The notes: generated by a model from the letters alone, not told the origin. Shown: positions 15,747-24,139, counted from the stretch's first letter. The stretch is DNA of 64,000 nucleotides from JAVJRN01 sp040218415 (GCA_040218415.1 JAVJRN010000032.1:62001-126000); one strand, 5' to 3'. Numbers and translations are program-made.

Positions 15747-16283
15747 TTAAAGTCCTCTTAATTCTCGGCGATCACTCGTGCCAACCACTTCTATCTTAGG
15801 GTTCTCTTTTCTAGCAAGCTCAAGCGCTAGTAATTCTTTTTGAACCTTGGCTAGTTCGGCTTTAGCGTCATCAAGGTCATCTTGAGAGCCAGACCTAGAG
15901 CTACCAGGGAATTGATACGAGACCTCTTCGCCCCGTAGTGAGTTTTCAATAGCCTTCTGAGCAAGGTCTATTTCCTCTTTTCTCAGATACTCCAGCATAG
16001 AAATGCAATTCTCATACTTGGTTAACCACACCTGAGTATTGAGTGATCCTGATGCTAGGCTGGAAAAATGGAAAGCGGCAATGTCTTTGATTAATCGCTT
16101 GATAAAGGAGTCAACTACCTCAGCAGTAAACTGAGCATTGATTTGCGATATACGAAAAGCTTGAATTTCGTCTTGTGCAGCCTCAATAGCGAAATTCAAC
16201 AGAGACTCTTGATCTCTATCAATACCATTGATAATCTCATCATATATATGCGTGTTAAAATCTGCTATTTCTACAAACCTCAT
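15747..16283 (-). CDS. Gp36-like (DUF1320) head protein candidate
   Basis: 178 residues. N-terminal MRFVEIADFNTHIYDEIING, then LNFAIEAAQDEIQAF and LIKDIAAFHFSSLA follow the helical pattern of Mu gp36/DUF1320 head-tail connector proteins, which start with a short strand and a pair of helices. The C-terminal 50 residues are an acidic coiled coil (DDLDDAKAELAKVQKELLAL). It lies between terminase and portal, 24 bp before the portal gene. The family match is moderate. Confidence 0.6.
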   Translation of the reverse strand: MRFVEIADFNTHIYDEIINGIDRDQESLLNFAIEAAQDEIQAFRISQINAQFTAEVVDSFIKRLIKDIAAFHFSSLASGSLNTQVWLTKYENCISMLEYLRKEEIDLAQKAIENSLRGEEVSYQFPGSSRSGSQDDLDDAKAELAKVQKELLALELARKENPKIEVVGTSDRRELRGL

Positions 16284-16335
16284 GTTGATATAATTAAAAA
16301 TGAATAATTTAAAATGGGCAATTGGCGGTTGGATA

Positions 16336-16533
16336 TTAGCCTTTGGCTTTCTTGCGTTTTCGCCTATTGTTGGCGCAAGTGGCTAGGTGCTTTTTGCGCT
16401 GTGCTTTTTCTTTTAGGAGCTTGCGATCTAGGGCTAGGTCGTATTCTTCAAATGGTCTTTCCAACATGAATGTCATTTTGATCGGCGATTCTAATTTTAA
16501 CAAGTCGTATTCTTTAAATGGTCTTTCGCTCAT
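16336..16533 (-). CDS. Small protein with an internal ERPFxEYDL duplication
   Basis: 65 residues. The first half has two copies of one motif: SERPFKEYDLLKL (2-14) and LERPFEEYDLALD (24-36). The C-terminus is strongly basic (NNRRKRKKAKG). It begins 2 bp after the large terminase stop. No family recognised; basic tail suggests nucleic-acid contact or scaffold binding. Confidence 0.5.
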   Translation of the reverse strand: MSERPFKEYDLLKLESPIKMTFMLERPFEEYDLALDRKLLKEKAQRKKHLATCANNRRKRKKAKG

Positions 16534-16535
16534 AT

Positions 16536-18062
16536 CTAAAATCGTTTTTGGTTATACCTGCTTATATTGACACCTTCCATTTTGGAGATGTCATTGATCG
16601 TTTTACTATCCACGATGAACTTACCACCTTCTACTGCATCGGGCGCATCGTCATGGGCGCGGCTGGTGGGGCTGAGTGCTAGGAACTGTCCCTCGGTCTC
16701 TACCATGTGCTGGGAGCCTCCGCCTTTCTGCGGGTCGCCTTTCATATTTTGGTTAAACCAGAGCTTTTCTTCTCTATTGAGCGGTTCCAGTGCGGACTCT
16801 ATACGGAAAAACTTCTCAGGCTTAGTGCGTGGATCAGCCTTGAGCGGTAAGGTCTTCTTGTGCCTTTTATTAGCAGCCGCCAGCTCCATCTTGAAAGCAT
16901 CATCTATACTAGGCCACTCTATAAAGAAATACACGGGTACCTCTGCGCTGTAGTCGTTCATGATCTCAAACTGCCAGTCGAGCATAATCGCAGTGGTGGT
17001 CTGGGCGCAGTACATTTTCAATACGTGATATTCGTCTTTCCACTTACCTATGAGGCAGGTGGCTTTAAAGTCATTCTTTTTACCAGCCTTATAAGATGGA
17101 TCGGTGTAGGCTACAAGAAACTTGTACTCTTTGAGCTTGCGCAGTTTCTTGTAGTGCAGTTCCTTGAATACCATGCCCTGGGTAATAGGGTTATTGAAGT
17201 ACTCGCCCTGCTGAGACTTGTAACTGATCTTACTCAGTACTCGGTCTATCTGTGCCTCGGTGTTTTTCTGCGGCCAAGTGGACTTACCCGCATCGTCTCG
17301 GATGTTGATCACCTCGGCTTTGTCGGCTATTTCCATCGCCTTTTTTATACAGCAATACTCGGCTATGATGTTACCACAGAAGATGACCAGCAAAGGATTA
17401 GAAATGGATCGGGTAGCATAAAATGCTCGCTCTAGCCAGTCCCACTTTTTATCTACCGTGTCAGGGTTTCGGCAGTCTTCATCCGTGTCAAAATCATCTA
17501 TGAGTAGGATGTCTGGTCTTACGGCTTCATTTCTAGTACCCCGTGGCGACTGTCCCGCTCCTACGGCTCGGAAGGCTACACCTTTTCGGGTTACAAACTC
17601 GCTATCTGTCCAGCTTCCGTGCTTCTCTTGGATGCCATAGTCATGGATAATACGGTCGTTTTTCTCAAGCAGTAGTTTGTATGGCTTGAGTAGTCTTTCG
17701 GCATTATCGGCGGAGCTACTGGTCAGTACCACATTTTTCTTTTTGCCCGTGAGGATCAGCTTGAGTACCTCCATCATGGTACGGCCAGACTTAGACAGCT
17801 CACGGCTCCATGCCTTCACTTCGTACCACTCAGGATTATTCATGATCCTGCGGGTCGATCTCTTGTGGAAGTTGGCAGGCTCGCTGGTGTAGTAGGCAGG
17901 AAAGTAGTACTTGAACCACGCCTCGTCATTGGCCTCTAGCTTCTTTAATCGCTTGAGCTGATCATGCTTGCTCTCCTGGTAGTCTACAGGAGACGAGCGG
18001 TTCATATTCTCTATGAACTCCTCCCAGTCGAATAGTAGGCGCTTCTCGCTTGGTTTTATCAT
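16536..18062 (-). CDS. Phage terminase large subunit
   Basis: 508 residues, the usual length. The N-terminal ATPase domain has a Walker-A-like SRELSKSGRT (86-95) and Walker B DILLIDDFD (184-192) with the catalytic acid region. The C-terminal RNase-H-like nuclease has YTDPSYKAGKKND (first acid), FFIEWPSIDD and AHDDAPDA (last acids). The enzyme cuts concatemeric or integrated DNA and pumps it into the prohead through the portal. It is coupled by a 4-bp overlap with the small terminase gene, the canonical order. Confidence 0.92.
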   Translation of the reverse strand: MIKPSEKRLLFDWEEFIENMNRSSPVDYQESKHDQLKRLKKLEANDEAWFKYYFPAYYTSEPANFHKRSTRRIMNNPEWYEVKAWSRELSKSGRTMMEVLKLILTGKKKNVVLTSSSADNAERLLKPYKLLLEKNDRIIHDYGIQEKHGSWTDSEFVTRKGVAFRAVGAGQSPRGTRNEAVRPDILLIDDFDTDEDCRNPDTVDKKWDWLERAFYATRSISNPLLVIFCGNIIAEYCCIKKAMEIADKAEVINIRDDAGKSTWPQKNTEAQIDRVLSKISYKSQQGEYFNNPITQGMVFKELHYKKLRKLKEYKFLVAYTDPSYKAGKKNDFKATCLIGKWKDEYHVLKMYCAQTTTAIMLDWQFEIMNDYSAEVPVYFFIEWPSIDDAFKMELAAANKRHKKTLPLKADPRTKPEKFFRIESALEPLNREEKLWFNQNMKGDPQKGGGSQHMVETEGQFLALSPTSRAHDDAPDAVEGGKFIVDSKTINDISKMEGVNISRYNQKRF

Positions 18063-18550
18063 AGCAATGATTTGATGAAGTTGTCAGCATCGGCAGTGAG
18101 TGCCCTTGCCTTTTCAAAGTCGTCTTGTCGGAGGAAAATCAGAAAGTCTTTCATTACCTGCATAGCCTCTGAGATGCTGGTGTCAGTCTCTAGCTCATGT
18201 ATGGCTTTGCTTAGCTTACTTATAGCATCGGCCTCACTGGCGGTGATGGGCTTGCCCTCGTCTGATTCTTCCCGCTTCTCTATGGTATCATTTAAGAAAG
18301 TGAGCCGCCTATAAAGTCGGCGCAGCTCCTGCTCCTTGGTCATGATCACCGAGGCGCGAAGCATCTCCCAGTCTTCGGAGTTTACCCATTTATTGATCGT
18401 TTGGGCAGACACGCCTACACGCTCGGCGAGTTCTTTTTGCACGGTCACACCTTGCACTGTATAGAGCATTTTGGCATAGTCCTTTTTGGAAGACATATCC
18501 ATTTCGGCGGGTCGCTTTTTAGCGGTCTTTAGCTTCGTCATACACCCCAA
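18059..18550 (-). CDS. Phage terminase small subunit-like protein
   Basis: 163 residues; a shorter start at the fourth codon is possible. A helix-turn-helix of the terminase type is clear: KELAERVGVSAQTINKWVNS (about 40-59), followed by a long charged helical oligomerisation region. Small terminases bind the packaging start site and load the large subunit. It is the first gene of the minus-strand head module, 134 bp from the divergent protease gene. Confidence 0.82.
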   Translation of the reverse strand: MGCMTKLKTAKKRPAEMDMSSKKDYAKMLYTVQGVTVQKELAERVGVSAQTINKWVNSEDWEMLRASVIMTKEQELRRLYRRLTFLNDTIEKREESDEGKPITASEADAISKLSKAIHELETDTSISEAMQVMKDFLIFLRQDDFEKARALTADADNFIKSLL

Positions 18551-18684
18551 AATTGTCCTTTATAAAGGGGGCTTTAAAATCCTTTAATTCATTGATAGCA
18601 GTTACTAGGATCAATAAACACAGCTACCGAGATCAACCAATTACCCAATTTTTAACCGCCAAAAAACCGCCACTACTTTGCTGC
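18551..18684. promoter_or_regulatory. Divergent late-promoter region
   Basis: 134 bp between the divergent terminase and protease genes, AT-rich, with a partial palindrome CCTTTATAAAGG at 18557-18568. It must hold the start sites of both late transcripts, but I see no convincing -33/-7 pair, so the promoters may depend on a phage activator. The plus-strand frame is open through this gap back to 18553, but the natural start is ATG 18685. Confidence 0.4.
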
Positions 18685-19725
18685 ATGAGTTTGAAAAAAA
18701 CCAAACCTTTTGTCATCAGCAGCGAAGCGAAAAACTCCGCAGGCTTCCGCGTAAGAACGGCGGGCATCAACCTAAGCCAGTACGGCGCTAACCCTGTGAT
18801 GCTCTATGACCATGACCCAAAGCAAATTCTCGGCAATGGTACGGATGTGCATGTAGACGGAGTGAAACTAATGTTTACCCCTGCATTTGACACGTCCGAT
18901 CCTGACGCTGAAAAGATTTATAACAAAGTGCAGAACGGCTCTATACGCATGTCATCTGCTGGCCTCAAGCCTCCATTTAAGTGGGCGAAAGACGAGCAAG
19001 GCGAGCTGTGGTTAGAGGAGTCGGTATTGCGAGAATGTACTGTGTGCCTTTTTGGCGCTAATCCCGAAGCACTGGCCGTGCAGCTCTATGATGAGCAAAA
19101 TGAAGTCATAGAACTCAATGAGGCCTCAGTAGCTAAGCTAATTCCTACGAATATTAACGAAAACACTGATATGAAAACTATTAATCTATCTGCCTCTCTG
19201 CTTTTGCCAATGGTAAACCTACAGGAAGGCGCAACGCCCGAAGAGGTGACCGCTGCTATCCAAAAAGCGATACAGCTATCGGAGACCCAGGCGGCTAAGA
19301 TCGTCACACTCACGGAGGAAAAAACCACCGCCATCAACCTCAAGGAGGCTGCTGTAGCGGAGTTGAACACCTACAAAGAAACGGCGGAGCGTGAAAAGCT
19401 AGTGAACCTAGTAGATACTGCTGTGAAGGAAGGCAAGATCACTGCTGACCAAAAGGTGGACTTCTTGGGCGATGAGTCTAAGAACTTGATAGGCCTGAGC
19501 TACGAGCAGAGCGAAAGAATCCTGAGCAAGATAGCCCCGACCAAGAGCCTGGCGGATGCGATTAAAGACAAGTCGCTGACGGACACAGATAAGCAACTGG
19601 TGAACCTGAGCTATGACGAAGCTATGAAGCAAGACAAGCTGGCAATCATCAAGGATAAAATGCCAGATCGCTTTTTGCAGATATGCAAAGACAAGTTTGG
19701 TGACCACTTCGAAGTGAAGTCATAA
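18685..19725 (+). CDS. Prohead protease with C-terminal scaffold domain
   Basis: 346 residues from ATG 18685. The N-terminal 150 residues look like an HK97-type prohead protease: FVISSEAKNSAGFRVRTAGI, then NPVMLYDHDPKQILG with the likely catalytic His, and the serine region GSIRMSSAGLKP, then ECTVCLFGANPEAL. The C-terminal half is helical and charged, typical of scaffolds (TPEEVTAAIQKAIQLSETQA, coiled coil to about 260). In Mu, gene I (protease) contains the scaffold Z made from an internal start, and the same design is likely here. Followed by decoration and capsid genes. Confidence 0.85.
   Translation: MSLKKTKPFVISSEAKNSAGFRVRTAGINLSQYGANPVMLYDHDPKQILGNGTDVHVDGVKLMFTPAFDTSDPDAEKIYNKVQNGSIRMSSAGLKPPFKWAKDEQGELWLEESVLRECTVCLFGANPEALAVQLYDEQNEVIELNEASVAKLIPTNINENTDMKTINLSASLLLPMVNLQEGATPEEVTAAIQKAIQLSETQAAKIVTLTEEKTTAINLKEAAVAELNTYKETAEREKLVNLVDTAVKEGKITADQKVDFLGDESKNLIGLSYEQSERILSKIAPTKSLADAIKDKSLTDTDKQLVNLSYDEAMKQDKLAIIKDKMPDRFLQICKDKFGDHFEVKS
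19171..19725 (+). CDS. Possible internal-start scaffold protein (Mu Z-like)
   Basis: An in-frame ATG at 19171 begins MKTINLSASLLLPMVNLQ right after the protease domain and a polar linker (INENTD). It would give a 184-residue scaffold-only product, matching Mu where Z is nested in I. The start context is A-rich (AACACTGATATG), as in many Bacteroidota starts. Existence of the short product is inference. Confidence 0.45.
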   Translation: MKTINLSASLLLPMVNLQEGATPEEVTAAIQKAIQLSETQAAKIVTLTEEKTTAINLKEAAVAELNTYKETAEREKLVNLVDTAVKEGKITADQKVDFLGDESKNLIGLSYEQSERILSKIAPTKSLADAIKDKSLTDTDKQLVNLSYDEAMKQDKLAIIKDKMPDRFLQICKDKFGDHFEVKS

Positions 19726-19772
19726 TCACCACAAAAAATCAATCATCAAAACCCTTTTAATAGACCATAAAC

Positions 19773-20135
19773 ATGGGAGCACAAGACCAAAACATCAAAT
19801 ATCCTTTCGGAGCAGCAACAAGACTCGCTCCTTCCTTCGCCGCTAACCTGCATTTGGCTATCTGGAATAACCTTACCCTAGTGGTAGTGGCTGTCACAGC
19901 AGCTATGCAAATAGACCTGACCATAGACCCTGAGACTGAGGACGGTGCTGAGCTGGTCATCCGTGTGGAGCAAGATGCTACAGGTAGAGCAGTGACCCTC
20001 GGCGATGGCTTTGCGGCCAATGACCTAGGCATTACAGGAGTAGCCAATGATATAGACACGATCACGGCGAAGTATAATGCAACTACTGGCCTTTTCGAAG
20101 TAGTGTCGATCACTAAAGTAGTAGACGCGGCATAA
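19773..20135 (+). CDS. Putative capsid decoration protein
   Basis: 120 residues, beta-rich and Ala/Thr-rich (LTLVVVAVTAAMQIDLTIDP, then GRAVTLGDGFAAND). It lies between the protease/scaffold and major capsid genes, where small head decoration or stabilisation proteins are normally encoded. No sequence family is recognised, so the role rests on position and composition. Confidence 0.55.
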   Translation: MGAQDQNIKYPFGAATRLAPSFAANLHLAIWNNLTLVVVAVTAAMQIDLTIDPETEDGAELVIRVEQDATGRAVTLGDGFAANDLGITGVANDIDTITAKYNATTGLFEVVSITKVVDAA

Positions 20136-20176
20136 GCCTTTTCAAACCGATTTAAAACCCTTTTAATAAAAACCTG

Positions 20177-21307
20177 ATGAAACGAAAATTCAATTTATTC
20201 AACTTCCTACTGAGCCTACTTATGGTCATGTTTGTAGGTGTGGTGGCTGCTACCACATTCGGAGCTAATCCCTACATAGTGGCAGCATCACTGCTTACGG
20301 CTTCTTGCATCTTCGGGCTCAAGCGGCATCCATCCAAGGGTTATGCCTACATGGCTATCACTACCGAGTTTTGGCAGAACCACATAGAGGAAGAAATATT
20401 TGCTGACAATAGCTTTTTAAGATTTTCTAAATCTGCCGATGATGCCGTATTGAATAACAGAGCCGTACACATCCCACAGTCTGGAGGATCGGGCAATGTG
20501 GTGAAAAACAGAACAGCTTTACCAGCCAATATCCGCAAAAGGACTGACACTGACGTGATCTACTTACTCGATGAGTTTACCACTGACCCAGTATTGATCC
20601 CTAATGCAGACACTAAGGAGCTGAGCTATGATAAAATGAACTCCGTGCTAGGTGAAGATATGGACAATCTGAAAGAGGTTATCGCGGAGAGCACACTGGA
20701 TAAGTGGGTAAGCTCTGGCGTATATGGATCGTATGTAGCCACAGGATTACCATCGGCTCATATCTTCCAAGTATCTGGTACCAATGGCGTATTGAATGCC
20801 GAAGCAGCCTCTGCTACAGGCAACAGAAAGATAGCCACGCTCAAAGATTTACAGAGACTACAGGCATATTTCCGAACCATCAACAGATGGAAGGAAGGTA
20901 AAATGTACATCATGCTACCTCCGACTATGCTTACTGAGCTATTTCCTGCCGACAGTGTGATCACTGCCACTTACATGCAGAATGTAACAGAGAATGAGCG
21001 CAGACTAGGTATCATGTTTAAAGCCCAGGGCTTCAATATCATGAGCCGTAGCTCGGTACTCCGCACCCAGTCCGATGGTACGCTCAGAGTACAAGGTGAA
21101 GCTGGCGCTGCTGGCGATCATGCTGCCGCACTTGCTTGGTACAGTGAGTCTGTAGAGTTTGCTATGGGAGGTGTAGAAGCCTTCGAAAACTTGGGCGATC
21201 CTACCATGTATGGTGATGTCTACTCATTCTTAGCTCGCACAGGTGGTAGAGCGGTAAGAGAAGACTATAAAGGAATAGCAGTATTAAGACAAACCGAAAC
21301 CGCCTAA
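20177..21307 (+). CDS. Major capsid protein with N-terminal membrane-like extension
   Basis: 376 residues. From about residue 59 it reads as a Mu-like/HK97-fold capsid protein: MAITTEFWQNHIEEEIFADN, VHIPQSGGSGNVVKNR, MYIMLPPTMLTELFP, then a C-terminal DPTMYGDVYSFLARTGGRAV. The first 58 residues are unexpected: two hydrophobic segments (FNFLLSLLMVMFVGVVAA and YIVAASLLTASCIFGL) with basic flanks. Capsid proteins do not normally have these. The internal ATG at 20351 could be the true start, or the extension could be removed by the prohead protease. Followed by a hairpin at 21332. Confidence 0.85.
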   Translation: MKRKFNLFNFLLSLLMVMFVGVVAATTFGANPYIVAASLLTASCIFGLKRHPSKGYAYMAITTEFWQNHIEEEIFADNSFLRFSKSADDAVLNNRAVHIPQSGGSGNVVKNRTALPANIRKRTDTDVIYLLDEFTTDPVLIPNADTKELSYDKMNSVLGEDMDNLKEVIAESTLDKWVSSGVYGSYVATGLPSAHIFQVSGTNGVLNAEAASATGNRKIATLKDLQRLQAYFRTINRWKEGKMYIMLPPTMLTELFPADSVITATYMQNVTENERRLGIMFKAQGFNIMSRSSVLRTQSDGTLRVQGEAGAAGDHAAALAWYSESVEFAMGGVEAFENLGDPTMYGDVYSFLARTGGRAVREDYKGIAVLRQTETA

Positions 21308-21331
21308 AACTCGCTTGTTTGATCAATGAAA

Positions 21332-21353
21332 CCCCGACCGCCCAGCGGCGGGG
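21332..21353 (+). terminator. GC-rich hairpin after the capsid gene
   Basis: CCCCG(A)CCGC and GCGGCGGGG pair around CCA with a one-base bulge. It lies 25 bp after the capsid stop and is followed by GGTCATT without a T-run. It may lower transcription after the abundant capsid message, or be a third copy of the CCCCGACCG interspersed repeat also seen at 5801 and 14301. Confidence 0.5.
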
Positions 21354-21381
21354 GGTCATTATCCACCACTACTGATTATAA

Positions 21382-21741
21382 ATGGAGCAATTTCAAGGAT
21401 TTATTGGCTGGCTTGTAGGGATTATCGCCCTATTTCTTGGCGGATTGATGGGAGCCTTCAAGTGGCTGCAAACTGAGTTTAACATCAGAGATGCAAAGAT
21501 CAGCGCATTGGACTCGAAAATATCCAAAGTAGAAAGTGGACTAAAGCTAGAAATGGAGCAAATCAAAAGTCAGATTCAGCTAAACGGTCAAAAAGACGAA
21601 CATAATCACGCCGAGCTTATGAGAGAAGTGAAAAGCATCTTTCGGGAGATCAACGGCATGAGAGAAAAACAAGAAGAGTGGCGCAAAGTAATGGAGAACC
21701 TATTTTACCAAAACCCAGATTTAAAAAAACCACAAGGATGA
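21382..21741 (+). CDS. Membrane-anchored coiled-coil protein, lysis module
   Basis: 119 residues with one N-terminal transmembrane helix (FIGWLVGIIALFLGGLMGAF, about 6-25) and a long charged coiled coil behind it (DAKISALDSKISKVESGLKL and onwards). This is the shape of small phage holin-like or spanin-like proteins. The stop overlaps the endolysin start (ATGA at 21738). Role inferred from topology and position. Confidence 0.6.
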   Translation: MEQFQGFIGWLVGIIALFLGGLMGAFKWLQTEFNIRDAKISALDSKISKVESGLKLEMEQIKSQIQLNGQKDEHNHAELMREVKSIFREINGMREKQEEWRKVMENLFYQNPDLKKPQG

Positions 21742-22175
21742 GCGCAAGAAGACTAGAATTACTAGATGTAGCCATGAGCCAATACGGCATCATGGAAGTG
21801 CGAGGGATTGAGGACAACAAGGAGATCACCAAATACTTTGATGCACTTGGCTTTGACGGCTCTCAACTCAAAGACGAGACCGCCTGGTGTGCAGCCTTTG
21901 CCAACTACTGCCTCAAAACTGCCTGTCTGCCATACAGTGGCAAGCTCAATGCTCGCTCATTTCTGACAGTAGGCCTGCCCACGAAGCATCCTATACCTGG
22001 TGACTTGGTGGTACTGTGGAGAGAAGATCGGCAAAGCTGGAAAGGTCATGTAGGCTTCTACGTGAACCACGACGAGCGCTTTGTCTACCTACTCGGCGGC
22101 AATCAGAGTAACATGGTCAACATAGCCGCCTATCCTATCAATAGACTATTGGAATACAGAAGCGTGGTGATATGA
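21738..22175 (+). CDS. TIGR02594-type CHAP/NlpC-like endolysin
   Basis: 145 residues from ATG 21738, chosen because it overlaps the previous stop; an upstream in-frame start at 21678 lies inside the previous gene. The catalytic Cys is in DETAWCAAFANYC (about 45-57) and the His in WKGHVGFYV (about 94-102), followed by YLLGGNQSNMV. This matches the TIGR02594 family of NlpC/P60-fold hydrolases, which cut peptide cross-links in peptidoglycan. It lies between two membrane proteins and forms the lysis cassette. Confidence 0.88.
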   Translation: MSARRLELLDVAMSQYGIMEVRGIEDNKEITKYFDALGFDGSQLKDETAWCAAFANYCLKTACLPYSGKLNARSFLTVGLPTKHPIPGDLVVLWREDRQSWKGHVGFYVNHDERFVYLLGGNQSNMVNIAAYPINRLLEYRSVVI

Positions 22176-22642
22176 GCGATAAGCGAAAATTTAAAGACAC
22201 TAAACTAGGCGCTTTCTTCGCGGAAAAAATGCCACAAGGCCTCAGCTTTCTAGGCGACCTATTACCAGACTCTGGAGTACTAGGCATAGCCAAAAACATG
22301 ATAGATGCCAGCACCCTGAGTATAGAAGAGAAAGAGCAAGCGCAAGCCATATTCATGGATGAGCTAAAGCTTCACAATGCCGACCGTGCCGATGCTCGCT
22401 CGCGTGAGGTAGAACTAGCAAAAGCGGGCAAGATGGATTGGATGATGCAAGTAGTGGGATTGGTAGTGCTGACGGTATTTGTGCTATGTGTAGTCACCGT
22501 GCTTTTCTTCGATCTGAAAAACGAGAACCTAGCACACCTCATCATAGGTGAGGTCATAGGAATTACGGTAGGCATGGTAGCCTACTACTATGGCACCAGC
22601 AAAAGCTCTGCCGACAAAACGAAACTTTTAACGAAATCATAA
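22172..22642 (+). CDS. Holin of the 3-TM superfamily type
   Basis: 156 residues. N-terminal amphipathic part, then LSIEEKEQAQAIFMDEL and NADRADARSREVELAKAGK (about 68-86), the conserved cytoplasmic motif of 3-TM phage/GTA holins. Two hydrophobic helices follow (VVGLVVLTVFVLCVVTVLFF and LIIGEVIGITVGMVAYYYG). It opens the membrane for the endolysin encoded just upstream (4-bp overlap). Confidence 0.82.
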   Translation: MSDKRKFKDTKLGAFFAEKMPQGLSFLGDLLPDSGVLGIAKNMIDASTLSIEEKEQAQAIFMDELKLHNADRADARSREVELAKAGKMDWMMQVVGLVVLTVFVLCVVTVLFFDLKNENLAHLIIGEVIGITVGMVAYYYGTSKSSADKTKLLTKS

Positions 22643-22647
22643 ATCCG

Positions 22648-23133
22648 ATGACTCCACTGAAACAAAAAATTAAAGCGGCCTTAGAGTCCAACCCTGACAT
22701 AGACATAGTGTACACCACGTCTGATGAGCGGGTATTTCTCACCTCACCATCTGCGGGTAACCACTCCAGAGGCTTGGCCGATCGTAAGGTAACTCCTTAC
22801 AAGCGCACTGACTTTGAAGCTACTGCCAAGCTCAAGCAAGTACTTACCGATGAGGAAGTGCAGGCAGAGATAGACGCACTACTAGCCAAGGAAGAAGCTG
22901 AGGAACTGGCTAAGAAAGCTGATGAGAAAGCGGCTAAGGAAGCTGAGGATCTGGCTAAGAAAGAAGCTGAGGAGAAAGCGCTGAAAAAGCCTAATGACAA
23001 GATGACCAAAGACCAACTGGCCGACTGGCTCAATGAGCAGGATGTGGAGTTTGATCTGGACGACCTCAAGGCGGTGCTGCTAGAAAAAGCAACGACCAAG
23101 TACAATGAATTAATCACTTTAACTGAACAATAA
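22648..23133 (+). CDS. Hypothetical structural protein with Ala/Glu/Lys coiled coil
   Basis: 161 residues. The N-terminal 60 residues are globular (DIDIVYTTSDERVFLTSP). Residues about 80-115 are an imperfect heptad-like repeat of EEAEELAKKADEKAAKEAED type, and the C-terminus (TKDQLADWLNEQDVEF) resembles a small helical LEM/HeH-like domain. It precedes the tail tube gene and may be a head-tail connector. Function not recognised. Confidence 0.55.
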   Translation: MTPLKQKIKAALESNPDIDIVYTTSDERVFLTSPSAGNHSRGLADRKVTPYKRTDFEATAKLKQVLTDEEVQAEIDALLAKEEAEELAKKADEKAAKEAEDLAKKEAEEKALKKPNDKMTKDQLADWLNEQDVEFDLDDLKAVLLEKATTKYNELITLTEQ

Positions 23134-23134
23134 G

Positions 23135-23656
23135 ATGGGATTCGCATCAGGAATAGACAGCATTAAAAAGGGTGCCATTAATGCAGGCACAGGCGAAGGA
23201 GAAACCTTCGTAGACGTGGGACACATTGTGGAAGATACTGCGCAGTGGGAGGCCGACGACATCACGTTCGTAAAGCACTACTCGGAGTTTTCGGGCTACC
23301 CTATAGAGATGAGGCCTGTGCGTAATGGTACCAACGCTATCCGATACCAGCTTATGGATGTGGCCGCAGATACGCTTATTCAGTACTTAGGTGGCACAGT
23401 AACTGATGTGGTCGACTCAGCAGATGAGTGGCAAGCTCCTATAGAACCTGCCGACATAGAGGCATCCTTCCAGGTAACTACTGAGGACGGCACGGTATTC
23501 CAGATCAACCGAGCTAAGGTGATGGCGAAGATCGTCGGTGAACCTACCAGAAATGGAAAGTTCGTCATAGATGTAATGGCCGAAGTATTGGCACCATTGG
23601 TAGCTGCTGCAAAGCCTATCAAGGTGATCGACAATGTAGTGACCAACGCATCGTAA
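23135..23656 (+). CDS. Putative major tail tube protein
   Basis: 173 residues, beta-rich with Asp/Val/Thr content (ETFVDVGHIVEDTAQWEADD, YPIEMRPVRNGTNAIRYQLM, then FVIDVMAEVLAPLVAAAKP). It immediately precedes the overlapping tail assembly chaperone pair and the tape measure, which is the expected place of a siphovirus-type tail tube protein. The family is not confirmed from sequence alone. Confidence 0.65.
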   Translation: MGFASGIDSIKKGAINAGTGEGETFVDVGHIVEDTAQWEADDITFVKHYSEFSGYPIEMRPVRNGTNAIRYQLMDVAADTLIQYLGGTVTDVVDSADEWQAPIEPADIEASFQVTTEDGTVFQINRAKVMAKIVGEPTRNGKFVIDVMAEVLAPLVAAAKPIKVIDNVVTNAS

Positions 23657-24139
23657 ATGTCTGATCAGGCTATAGAATCGCTGGCCGCTGACCAGCTACT
23701 ACACAGAGGAGCGCGTATGAGAATGCGCGCTCCTTTGCTTTTGAGAATTTTCGGTAAAAAGACCATCTCACTGACGGTGCGCTCGCCCTTCGAGGGTACT
23801 ATGCATCGTGTAGCAGCTTACTACCTGAGTACAGGTATCACAGCGGATCAGCTTTCGGAAATCACCCATGAATCTGCCCTTGGCCTTATGGTGGCACATG
23901 GCAAAACGCTGCGCAAAGCAGTGGCCTGCGCTTGGCTCAATGGCTACTGGAGTGGCAAGCTGCTCACCCGCCCACTGGCGTGGTACATGCGCTGGCACTG
24001 CAAGCCAGAGGACATTTGCGGCATAGCCATGATAGTGCTGCTCTATGGAGGCACAGCGGATTTTATGAATACTACCAGATCGGTAAGGATGCTCACGCTG
24101 ACAGCACCGAGGCTGGGTCAAATGAAGACAGGGAGTTAA
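23657..24139 (+). CDS. Tail assembly chaperone, short form (gpG-type)
   Basis: 160 residues in the zero frame. Helical, with AAYYLSTGITADQLSEI and ALGLMVAHGKTLRKAVACAW, then WYMRWHCKPEDICGIAMIVL. It begins 1 base after the tail tube stop and precedes the tape measure. In long-tailed phages this gene makes a chaperone (G) and, by -1 frameshift, a longer form (GT) that binds the tape measure. The -1 frame here is open beyond its stop, as expected. The last 25 residues (from about FMNTTRSV) look less like protein than the -1 frame does. Confidence 0.72.
   Translation: MSDQAIESLAADQLLHRGARMRMRAPLLLRIFGKKTISLTVRSPFEGTMHRVAAYYLSTGITADQLSEITHESALGLMVAHGKTLRKAVACAWLNGYWSGKLLTRPLAWYMRWHCKPEDICGIAMIVLLYGGTADFMNTTRSVRMLTLTAPRLGQMKTGS

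Noticed and set aside
18553..18684. Longer N-terminus of the prohead protease
   Set aside because: The frame is open back to the divergent gene, but this region must contain promoters and the family begins near ATG 18685.
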